Assembly (NCBI GenBank): GCA_937874515.1
Contig: CALNBV010000114.1
Coordinates: 1 to 15,861 of the forward strand
DNA: 15,861 nucleotides
Reading direction: 5' to 3'
Source of the DNA: an uncultured Paenibacillaceae bacterium
Lineage (GTDB): Bacteria; Bacillota; Bacilli; Aneurinibacillales; Aneurinibacillaceae
Within the stretch, counting starts at the first letter, position 1, and the number at the start of each line of letters is the position of its first letter. Both the position numbers and the translations under genes were made by a program. Under the pieces are notes generated by a model, which was not told the origin of the DNA, did not search any database, and was given only the letters and a program-made list of their open reading frames with translations. Below, in pieces: positions 6,346 through 12,832 of this stretch.

Positions 6346-6720
6346 TTACTCTTGTGGCGTTTCCAACTCTTCATCTAGAACGAGTTGACCCTTTTCATCA
6401 CGAATATAGGCCGTTCCCGGTGCTGAATTAAGGAATGGAATAATTTCAGGATCATAATTACAAATCGTATTCACTTGATAGACGCCGTGATTTTCCGGGT
6501 TATCCATATATTCATTATCTTCATCACCAGCTAAAAACCTCCATCCGCTATCAGGGTTTCCGTCCTGATATGGCTCTTCCCTGTACATAAACCCTACCTT
6601 GCAACCATCAACTGTTATCAGGTCAGATGCAATACACCCTTCAGGTGAATCAATCAATCTTTTAATTTCATTTGCTGGTATATAATACTTTTTTTCTTTT
6701 TTCTTCTTAAACCCGAACAT
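6346..6720 (-). CDS. DUF2185 (Imm33-like) domain protein
   Basis: A 124-residue soluble protein. After a very basic start (MFGFKKKKEKK) it has the DUF2185 pattern: CIASDLITVDGCKVGFMYRE, then DSGWRFLAGDEDNEYMDNP, then VYQVNTICNYDPEIIPFL. The family (PF09951) is also called Imm33 because some members sit beside polymorphic toxins as immunity proteins, while many are encoded alone and have no known role. No toxin is recognisable next to it here. The start at 6720 is preferred because AGAAGGAG lies 8 nt before it; the upstream ATG at 6774 has no ribosome binding site. It is probably the last gene of a cluster with the 244-residue protein and the broken small membrane gene, and a terminator follows. 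Confidence 0.82.
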   Translation of the reverse strand: MFGFKKKKEKKYYIPANEIKRLIDSPEGCIASDLITVDGCKVGFMYREEPYQDGNPDSGWRFLAGDEDNEYMDNPENHGVYQVNTICNYDPEIIPFLNSAPGTAYIRDEKGQLVLDEELETPQE

Positions 6721-6837
6721 GCCTTCCGCTCCTTCTACATCTTTTTTATCAATTTCTTTTAATAATCTTAACATAGTGGTTCGTTGATAGATTAGCCGTT
6801 GTCCAGAGGATTTCCATCTATTTTACACTGAACTTCT

Positions 6838-7033
6838 TTATTCCAATTGACAAACATACAACACTAATCTAATCATCCAGGTCACACCAGCCAATCCTAT
6901 GTTAAGGGAATTTTCTTCCGATGCCATGGGATGATTAGGATCTAAGGAAATCGCCTGTAACAAGAAATACACGGCAACTGAAAAGACAAGAAAATGAAGG
7001 ATTGTCCAAACATACGCTAGCTTCTAACGGCAT
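6838..7033 (-). pseudogene. Small two-helix membrane protein gene with an apparent one-base frameshift
   Basis: On the minus strand a perfect ribosome binding site (AGGAGGATGTACC) overlaps the stop of the upstream gene and leads to ATG at 7033, but that frame stops after about 32 codons. In the next frame an open stretch of 61 codons (7023 down to the stop at 6838) begins directly after a TAG and encodes a convincing membrane protein: KLAYVWTILHFLVFSVAVYF as first helix, a polar loop (SLDPNHPMASEENSL), then a second helix (GLAGVTWMIRLVLYV). Removing one base at 7024 or 7025 joins the start to this frame as M-P-L-K-L-A-Y-V-W. So the gene is either a recent pseudogene, a sequencing error or a recoded gene. 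I recognise no family. Another ATG in the second frame would give only about 29 residues. Confidence 0.6.
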
Positions 7034-7044
7034 GGTACATCCTC

Positions 7045-7779
7045 CTATGAAATTACTTTCCACGTTTTATTGCGATGTTCTAATATAGCACTCATTTTTG
7101 CCCGATATATATTTCGTTCCAGGTTATTATACATTTCATCCATATCAGTAAAATGGCCTATGGTATAAAAACGTAATCCAATAGTCTTAGAATCTCTGTA
7201 AATGCTAGAGAAGTCGATCAATAACCCTTCTTTTGTCAGTTCTAGAAACTGATTTTTAATCTGTTCATCCATAGGAACTATTTTTCTTCTTTTATTGGTT
7301 GAACAGTGGTTGATTATTTTATGGGCAATAAGATCTGTGAAAATGGGCATGTCTTTGCAGTACAACTTACAAACCCAGCCATCATCATGGCTTAAGTAAA
7401 AAAATTGGTTTTTTATTTTTTGGAAAAAGGCCGATTTCTTTAAAGGTGTGCCAAAATGGGATAAATACACTATCTCGGCTTTTTCTTCAGGTGTACACTT
7501 GTCCAAAGCCTCTTCATCGCAATAATCTACCCAGTGAAAATTGCCTAAACCATATAGATCTTCTTTACATAATTCTTCTATTTCTTCCTGGCCATTTACC
7601 GTTTCTAAATTTAAAGTTGTATTATAACGGTTCCCGACAAATCGGCCATCGGTGATTAATAGGTTTTTTAATTCGATGGGACAGAACGTGGTCAACTCTT
7701 TAAATTCCAACCCATAAACCAAAAAATAATTTTCCTCGAAATTTGCACTGATATAAAAGACATCCCTTAATTTTCTCAT
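7045..7779 (-). CDS. Hypothetical protein, 244 residues
   Basis: I do not recognise this protein. It is soluble, without signal peptide or membrane helix, and rich in aromatic and charged residues with six cysteines. The N-terminal half looks like mixed alpha/beta (DVFYISANFEENYFLVYGLE). A middle part is hydrophobic-aromatic (AFFQKIKNQFFYLSHDDGWV), and the C-terminal half carries charged helices ending in AKMSAILEHRNKTWKVIS. Its stop codon overlaps the ribosome binding site of the small membrane gene, so the two are probably translated in tandem, with the DUF2185 gene further downstream. The ATG at 7779 has only a poor ribosome binding site, so the start is uncertain. A possible promoter lies at 7829-7857. 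Confidence 0.7.
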   Translation of the reverse strand: MRKLRDVFYISANFEENYFLVYGLEFKELTTFCPIELKNLLITDGRFVGNRYNTTLNLETVNGQEEIEELCKEDLYGLGNFHWVDYCDEEALDKCTPEEKAEIVYLSHFGTPLKKSAFFQKIKNQFFYLSHDDGWVCKLYCKDMPIFTDLIAHKIINHCSTNKRRKIVPMDEQIKNQFLELTKEGLLIDFSSIYRDSKTIGLRFYTIGHFTDMDEMYNNLERNIYRAKMSAILEHRNKTWKVIS

Positions 7780-7828
7780 GTAATTTTTTCAATAGCCCCC
7801 TATTCACTTAAAACGAAACCTTACTCAA

Positions 7829-7857
7829 ATTATCCTTCGCAAATTCATCCTAAACAA
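7829..7857 (-). promoter_or_regulatory. Candidate promoter of the 7779-6346 gene cluster
   Basis: On the minus strand TTGTTT (7852-7857) and GATAAT (7829-7834) are separated by exactly 17 nt, about 50 nt upstream of the ATG at 7779. The -10 matches five of six positions and the -35 is weaker. Confidence 0.4.
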
Positions 7858-7980
7858 CCATTTTTTACTCATTTCACCAAATGTTCATTAGTAGTTTTCC
7901 CCTCATAAAACATTAAAAGGGTATTTATGTTAAGATTAGTTTGTTATGTTAATTTATCTTTCCAGAAGCAGGTGACTTCC

Positions 7981-8769
7981 ATGGTACAGAATGAGCAACC
8001 TATCATCTCCTTAAAAGATTTAACCATTTCCTTCGATAATAAAATGATTTTAAAAGCCATTAACCTGGATGTTTACAAAGGGCAAATTATTGGCTATATC
8101 GGACCAAACGGTGCAGGAAAAAGTACCACTGTGAAAATCATGCTTGGTTTAGTGGAAGGATATCATGGACAGGTTCAAATTTTCGGACAGGATATCTCCA
8201 ATGGTAATGTGGACTACAAGAAACGCATTGGCTATGTCCCGGAAACCGCAGAACTATACGATAACCTAACCGCCTCAGAGTATTTAACCTTTGTTGGTGA
8301 ATTATACGGCATGGACTATGAAAAAGTAGAGGAAAAGGCCCAGAAATTAATGAAAATCTTTGGGTTAGAGGATGTATTTCACAATCGTCTCTCCTCTTTC
8401 TCAAAAGGAATGCGGCAAAAAGTATTAATTATATCCAGCTTATTACATAACCCGGATTTATTGTTTCTTGATGAACCATTAAGCGGTCTGGATGCCAATA
8501 GTGTAATAGTGGTGAAAGAAGTTTTGGCGCAACTGGCGGCACAGGGAAAAACCATTTTTTACTCCTCCCATATCATGGAGGTGGTTGAAAAGATCAGTAA
8601 CCGGATTATCTTATTATCCAACGGAAACATTGTGGCAGATGGGAGCTTTGCGGAATTAAAGGAACAAAACAAGGAAGGGACACTGGAAGAAATCTTCAAT
8701 CAGTTAACAGGGTTCAACAAACACCAGGCCATAGCTGAAGAATTTGTTTCCATCGTTCAAGAGGTATAA
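7981..8769 (+). CDS. ABC transporter ATP-binding protein (EcsA-like)
   Basis: A 262-residue ABC ATPase. It has Walker A GPNGAGKST (41-49), a Q-loop-region segment YVPETAELYDNLT (85-97), the signature region LSSFSKGMRQKV (137-148), Walker B LLFLDEP (160-166), the D-loop SGLD and the switch histidine H197 in YSSHIME. The signature is the FSKGM-type variant rather than LSGGQ, as in EcsA and related exporters of Gram-positive bacteria. It powers the permease encoded 4 nt downstream. The start at 7981 fits the family best and has AGGTGA before it; an in-frame ATG at 7927, preceded by AAAAGGG, would add 18 residues (MLRLVCYVNLSFQKQVTS), so the start is not settled. Direction of transport is likely export; the substrate is unknown. 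Confidence 0.9.
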   Translation: MVQNEQPIISLKDLTISFDNKMILKAINLDVYKGQIIGYIGPNGAGKSTTVKIMLGLVEGYHGQVQIFGQDISNGNVDYKKRIGYVPETAELYDNLTASEYLTFVGELYGMDYEKVEEKAQKLMKIFGLEDVFHNRLSSFSKGMRQKVLIISSLLHNPDLLFLDEPLSGLDANSVIVVKEVLAQLAAQGKTIFYSSHIMEVVEKISNRIILLSNGNIVADGSFAELKEQNKEGTLEEIFNQLTGFNKHQAIAEEFVSIVQEV

Positions 8770-8773
8770 GGAC

Positions 8774-10429
8774 ATGGAAAACTTCCGAACCTTAAAATTT
8801 CTCGATTTTTTTAAACCAATTTTTGAAAAAATGGGTGTGGACTACCATGTAATGCGCAAAATCTTGCAAGTGAAAATGATGATGGACAGAAGACGAGTTC
8901 CCACCATTTTCAATCAAAACCGGAATAAACAAAAGAAAGAAAGCAATCAATTTTTTAAATCCCTGTGGCTTTATGCATTCTTTGGGTTGAGTATTATTCC
9001 TTTTATGGTTATGGGAGAAAACTACATCTTTCAAATGAGTATTGCTTACTCCATCGTCATGTTTATTGTTATGACTTCCATGATTTCTGATTTTTCTTCC
9101 GTGTTATTGGACTTGAGGGACAAAAACATTCTTGGGACGAAACCGATTCATACACGCACAATCAGTGCAGCGAAAATTGTTCATGTTAGTATTTATCTAT
9201 TTTTTATAACCGCATCCCTGATTGGGATTCCCGCGGTAATCGCCTTGATCAAACAAGGATTTCCTTTTTTTCTTCTGTTTATCCTGGGCATCCTGTTCCT
9301 TAACTTATTTATTCTGGTTTTTACCGCTTTGTTATATTTAGCAATCTTAAAGTTCTTTGATGGAGAACGGTTGAAAGACATCATTAACTATGTACAGATT
9401 ATCTTATCCATATCCATCATTGTCGGCTATCAACTGGCGTTTCGTTCCTTTGAATTTATGGACACCATTAACAACTATGAACTTACATCCCAATGGTGGC
9501 AATTACTCATACCGCCCCTCTGGTTTGGCGCACCTTTTGAATTGGTTCTCCATGGCAATTGGAATGTTTTCATTGTAATTTTAACGGTTCTTTCCCTTGT
9601 CATTCCTATTGCTTTCTTATTGCTATACATTAAGCTCATGCCTGCCTTTGAAAGGAACTTGATTAAATTAACCCAACAGCAGGTTGGTAATAAAAAAGAG
9701 CGTAAGAACAAAAACAACTGGTTTGTGAATTTGATTTGTCAGACCAAAGAAGAGAAATGTTTTTATCGTTTTGCCAATACCATGATGAAAAACGAGCGGG
9801 AATTTAAGTTGAAAGTCTACCCTTCCCTGGGGTTTTCTCTCATTTTCCCTTTTATCATGTTTTTTAATGAACTGCGCGTGAGCACATTTACAGAATTGGT
9901 AGCAAGCAAATGGTTTTTATCCATTTACTTTACTTTCTTAATGATTCCTACAATCATTATGATGCTACGGTATTCCGGCAAATACAAAGGAGCCTGGATT
10001 TATAAAACCACGCCCATCCAGGATCAGGCAGCCATCTATAAAGGAACGTTGAAAGCCTTTTTAGTGAAGCTTTTCCTACCGATTTTTTTAATTGTAGGGG
10101 TTATTTTCACCCTGATTTTTAAGGTTCAGGTGATCCCCCATTTGATCATCGCTTTATTAAGTGCTTTTCTCTTTACAATCATTAGTTTTATGGTCATGAG
10201 TAAATCCTTGCCTTTTTCTCAGTCCATTAAAATGGTACAACAACAAGGGGAAAGCGGGAAAATATTCCTTCTGTTTATTCCTAATGCAATCTTATTTGGA
10301 CTACATTATGTAAGCACATTGGTTAGTTATGGAATCTATGTGTACATGATTGTTTTGTTGGTTGTGAATTATTTCTTATGGGGAAACAAAAGAATTTTTA
10401 ATCCAACGAAGTCGCTACAAAGGACATAG
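8774..10429 (+). CDS. ABC transporter permease, large polytopic protein
   Basis: A 551-residue membrane protein with an N-terminal cytoplasmic segment of about 60 basic residues, then about 12-13 hydrophobic helices in two blocks. The first block starts at SLWLYAFFGLSIIPFMVMG and ends near FLLLYIKLMP. A charged cytoplasmic loop (QQQVGNKKERKNKNNW) separates it from the second block, which starts near SLGFSLIFPFIMFF. It begins 4 nt after the ATPase stop, so the two form one exporter. The ATPase is EcsA-like, but this protein is longer than EcsB as I know it (about 400 residues) and I cannot assign it to a named system. The start at 8774 is chosen over an upstream ATG at 8744 because AAGAGGTATAAGG lies directly before it and the overlap with the ATPase is avoided. 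A strong bidirectional terminator follows. Confidence 0.88.
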   Translation: MENFRTLKFLDFFKPIFEKMGVDYHVMRKILQVKMMMDRRRVPTIFNQNRNKQKKESNQFFKSLWLYAFFGLSIIPFMVMGENYIFQMSIAYSIVMFIVMTSMISDFSSVLLDLRDKNILGTKPIHTRTISAAKIVHVSIYLFFITASLIGIPAVIALIKQGFPFFLLFILGILFLNLFILVFTALLYLAILKFFDGERLKDIINYVQIILSISIIVGYQLAFRSFEFMDTINNYELTSQWWQLLIPPLWFGAPFELVLHGNWNVFIVILTVLSLVIPIAFLLLYIKLMPAFERNLIKLTQQQVGNKKERKNKNNWFVNLICQTKEEKCFYRFANTMMKNEREFKLKVYPSLGFSLIFPFIMFFNELRVSTFTELVASKWFLSIYFTFLMIPTIIMMLRYSGKYKGAWIYKTTPIQDQAAIYKGTLKAFLVKLFLPIFLIVGVIFTLIFKVQVIPHLIIALLSAFLFTIISFMVMSKSLPFSQSIKMVQQQGESGKIFLLFIPNAILFGLHYVSTLVSYGIYVYMIVLLVVNYFLWGNKRIFNPTKSLQRT

Positions 10430-10460
10430 AAAAGAACCTGGCAAATCGCCAGGTTCTTTT
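10430..10460. terminator. Strong bidirectional terminator between convergent genes
   Basis: AAAAGAACCTGGC and GCCAGGTTCTTTT form a perfect 13-bp stem with the 5-nt loop AAATC. The A/T ends give a T run on both strands, serving the ABC permease transcript (plus) and the EcsC transcript (minus). Confidence 0.93.
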
Positions 10461-10462
10461 CT

Positions 10463-11260
10463 CTATCCTATCTTTTCGATTCTTTCTAAGATTCTGCGCT
10501 TTCTATACAGCATCTTTCCTGCTTCCCCAACATCTTGAATGGTACTTTTATTCAAATAAGCTCCAAAGAGAATTCCCGCAATAGGAATCATTTGAAAAAG
10601 CTTTTTCCACCCGAAGTTATCCCGGTATGTAGCGATGACTTCCTGCCATCCCTGTAATTGGGAGAAAGCTTGTTTATCTGTCCCCTCTTGTTCAAAAGCC
10701 GCCAATTCCTCAAGGATTGCTTTTTTTCCCACAATATCAGAGGAAACAAACTGCATGCATTTTACGATAAAAATGCGCTCATTTTTCTCTTTAGGATCAT
10801 ACCCATAAGAAATGGCTATTTCCTGAAGGGTTTTTAAGGATAAGCCTAGAAGAGCAGGAATATCAATGGCCAGGGTGAAAATACCTCCAATCCCTGTGGT
10901 GGCACCCTGAAGTGCGGCTACCCTGGTGCGGGATTGTTTGAAATCTTCTGCAACCCTGTCCATATTCTCCAGGGGCAATTGGGCAATGTCTGCAATACTT
11001 AGAGGATTGGCGGAAAACTTCCCAATGATGTCTTCCTCTCGAATAAGATAGCGGCCCCCTGATTGAATATAACTTCCTACCTCATCTACAACTTGCCCGA
11101 TTTTTTCCCGCAAAACCTTAGGGGTTAGTTTATCAAGGAGGACAAAAGGAAGGCGACCAAGTTTCTCCCAAAACCATAAATCCTTTTGGTCTCGCTCCCA
11201 TTCCTCTACGATCCTTAATTCCTCTATTAAATACTCATGGGATTCACCCTTATTCATCAT
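10463..11260 (-). CDS. EcsC-family protein
   Basis: A 265-residue protein of the EcsC family (PF12787). The N-terminal part is a charged helical region (EYLIEELRIVEEWERDQKDLWFW). The core has glycine-rich hydrophobic segments, ALQGATTGIGGIFTLAIDIP and IPAVLGL-like IPALLGLSLKTLQEIAISYGYDP, and a second hydrophobic segment, FQMIPIAGILFGAYLN. In B. subtilis ecsC follows the EcsAB transporter genes; its own activity is unknown. Here it instead overlaps the 3' end of spo0M: its tandem ATGs at 11260 and 11257 lie inside the last spo0M codons (GATGATGAATAA), so translation is probably coupled. The longer frame starting at 11335 lies wholly within spo0M and lacks family-like sequence. The EcsA-like ABC exporter is the convergent neighbour, which may be coincidence. 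Confidence 0.87.
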   Translation of the reverse strand: MMNKGESHEYLIEELRIVEEWERDQKDLWFWEKLGRLPFVLLDKLTPKVLREKIGQVVDEVGSYIQSGGRYLIREEDIIGKFSANPLSIADIAQLPLENMDRVAEDFKQSRTRVAALQGATTGIGGIFTLAIDIPALLGLSLKTLQEIAISYGYDPKEKNERIFIVKCMQFVSSDIVGKKAILEELAAFEQEGTDKQAFSQLQGWQEVIATYRDNFGWKKLFQMIPIAGILFGAYLNKSTIQDVGEAGKMLYRKRRILERIEKIG

Positions 11261-12218
11261 CGCCGCCGAAGAAATCAAACATGCCTCCTTCTTCTTCACC
11301 GCCAAAGACGGATTCCAACCCTTCTCCAGCATCACCTAGAGCCCCTTCAAACATGTCTCCCATTACTTCATCCATAATTTCACCAACTATCATTCCACCT
11401 AATAAACCGACAGCAATCCCACCAAGGGCCCCGGCAAATCCACTGTGGCGATGTTTCCCACCATGTTTGTAGGAGGAGAAATCACGTTCAAATAGATAAG
11501 CTTGTGGGTTTTCTACTATATCGGAAAGCACCCTTTGCAGAAAATCAACCAGTCTAGAACCATCAGCAAGAATATCATTGGATAGAGAAACTTCTCTCTT
11601 CACTTCATATTCTCTACGACCATAGGTATACATATCTACCTCAAGGAGCATATTAATTCGATCTTCTTCAAGAGCTACGATAAACTCTACCTCTTCTACT
11701 TCACCACGTAAAAAGGAGGTTGGCGCAAATTCAAACTCCTGACTATATCCATCAAAGGAACGAGAGTCATGTTTTTCACGGAACCCTAGTTGTTCAAAAG
11801 CAGAAATAAGATTGTTCAACCGTTGAGGTGGGTTAATGTGAACGTAATCATGATCCCGATGATCCACACCAGATGCTATGTCCAGGTTGGTCACAAAATA
11901 ATAGTTCACATAGTGGCTAGAAATCAGAAAGTCTTTAGGCAACTTATAGCTAAAAGGCAATTCTCTTCTTTCTGATGCTCCTATAGTAAAGGAATCAGAA
12001 ACATGAATTTTTGCAATCACGGCATTATATTCTTGTTTTTTCGTACGAACAGTTAACATGAAATCCACATCAATCTTGTTAATGAATTGCTCAACATTTC
12101 CACCTTGAACAATAAATTTACCTTCGATGTTTTCTCCCAATTCATATTCATTCTTATGTAGAACAAGATCGACCTTCGCAGAGCCAATCCCGATTTTCGC
12201 CATCATTTTTTTAAACAT
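11250..12218 (-). CDS. spo0M: Sporulation-control protein Spo0M with extended C-terminus
   Basis: A 322-residue arrestin-like protein. Residues 1-255 carry the Spo0M family (PF07070) pattern: FKKMMAKIGIGSAKVDLVL, KNEYELGENIEGKFIVQGG, LPFSYKLP and GVDHRDHDYVHINPP. Spo0M influences sporulation and cell-envelope physiology in B. subtilis. That protein is about 258 residues long; this one adds about 64, containing a basic/His patch (KHGGKHRHSG), a glycine-zipper-like hydrophobic segment (GALGGIAVGLLGGMIVGEIM) and a very acidic glycine-rich tail ending EEEGGMFDFFGGDDE. The segment could associate with membrane, which is inference. AAGGGAGATGG precedes the ATG. The downstream EcsC gene overlaps its end. 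An ECF-sigma-like promoter lies upstream at 12275-12301. Confidence 0.92.
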   Translation of the reverse strand: MFKKMMAKIGIGSAKVDLVLHKNEYELGENIEGKFIVQGGNVEQFINKIDVDFMLTVRTKKQEYNAVIAKIHVSDSFTIGASERRELPFSYKLPKDFLISSHYVNYYFVTNLDIASGVDHRDHDYVHINPPQRLNNLISAFEQLGFREKHDSRSFDGYSQEFEFAPTSFLRGEVEEVEFIVALEEDRINMLLEVDMYTYGRREYEVKREVSLSNDILADGSRLVDFLQRVLSDIVENPQAYLFERDFSSYKHGGKHRHSGFAGALGGIAVGLLGGMIVGEIMDEVMGDMFEGALGDAGEGLESVFGGEEEGGMFDFFGGDDE

Positions 12219-12274
12219 TCGTCCATCTCCCTTTCATGAATCTATTAATAAGTCTATCATATCTAAACGTTTTA

Positions 12275-12301
12275 TACGTTACTACGCTTTTCACGGTTAC
12301 A
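12275..12301 (-). promoter_or_regulatory. ECF-sigma-like promoter of spo0M
   Basis: On the minus strand TGTAAC (12296-12301) and CGTA (12275-12278) are separated by 17 nt, matching the ECF style (AAC in the -35, CGT in the -10) of B. subtilis sigma-X and sigma-W promoters. The -10 lies about 55 nt before the spo0M start. As I recall, B. subtilis spo0M is reported to have ECF (sigma-W) and sigma-H control, which would agree. Confidence 0.5.
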
Positions 12302-12310
12302 AAAAAATAA

Positions 12311-12339
12311 TTTACAAATATATATGTTATACATATAAT
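12311..12339 (+). promoter_or_regulatory. Near-consensus sigma-A promoter of marR-MFS
   Basis: TTTACA (12311-12316), a 17-nt spacer and a perfect TATAAT (12334-12339) give a strong housekeeping promoter about 40 nt before the MarR start codon. The palindrome at 12321-12337 fills the spacer and overlaps the -10, so a bound dimer would block polymerase. Confidence 0.8.
12321..12337. promoter_or_regulatory. Palindromic MarR-type operator
   Basis: TATATGTTATACATATA is a perfect inverted repeat (7-bp arms, 3-nt centre) inside the promoter of the MarR regulator gene. Its length, AT content and position are typical of MarR-family operators, implying negative autoregulation of the regulator and pump. 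Confidence 0.7.
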
Positions 12340-12379
12340 TGTCATAACAAGTATTTTAAAGAGGAGAATAGGATTAAAC

Positions 12380-12823
12380 ATGGGGAATAATGTGCTCGAT
12401 GAATCCATTGGGTTTTTAACTGGCATTACTTACAGAAAAATTGTGAATTTGTTGTCACTTGAATTAAAAGAATTAGAGATTACACCGGAACAGTGGGCGG
12501 TATTATACCGAATCAGTGAAAAAGATGCCATAAATCAAAAAGACATTGCCAGCCGCTCCGGCAAGGACCAACCCACAACCACTCGCATCCTGGATGCTTT
12601 ATATAAAAAAGGCTTCATTGAAAAAAAGATGTGCAAAACAGACCGTAGATCTTTTTTAGTTTTCTTAACGGAAAGTGGTCGGGAAGTGGTCAAAAAAGCC
12701 GCTCCCATAGAGCTGAAAACCCTTGAACAAGTTGCTCAGGGGATTGAACCGGAACAACTTGTTTTATTCAAGTTAATGCTTCGGCAAATGAATGAAAATA
12801 TCGAGAACACACTAAGGAAGTAG
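12380..12823 (+). CDS. MarR-family transcriptional regulator
   Basis: A 147-residue winged-helix protein. The order is a dimerisation helix (FLTGITYRKIVNLLSLELKE), then ITPEQWAVLYRISEKDAINQ, the recognition region IASRSGKDQPTTTRILDALY, and the wing GFIEKKMCKTDRRSFLVFLT with the conserved D-R pair of MarR proteins, ending in C-terminal dimerisation helices. MarR proteins usually repress an adjacent efflux or stress gene until a small molecule or oxidant releases them. The MFS pump gene starts 9 nt after the stop codon, and an operator-like palindrome lies in the promoter, so self-regulated control of both is likely. A single cysteine in the wing (KKMCKTD) could be a redox sensor, which is speculative. 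GAGGAG and AGGA sites precede the ATG. Confidence 0.93.
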   Translation: MGNNVLDESIGFLTGITYRKIVNLLSLELKELEITPEQWAVLYRISEKDAINQKDIASRSGKDQPTTTRILDALYKKGFIEKKMCKTDRRSFLVFLTESGREVVKKAAPIELKTLEQVAQGIEPEQLVLFKLMLRQMNENIENTLRK

Positions 12824-12832
12824 GTCATCATT

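Noticed and set aside
11261..11335. Longer N-terminus for the EcsC gene starting at 11335
   Set aside because: It lies entirely inside the spo0M coding region and adds sequence unlike the family; the starts at 11260/11257 fit the overlap.
12127..12426. Short open frames on both strands across the spo0M/marR intergenic region
   Set aside because: They overlap the promoters and the ends of two solid genes, lack ribosome binding sites and encode low-complexity sequence.
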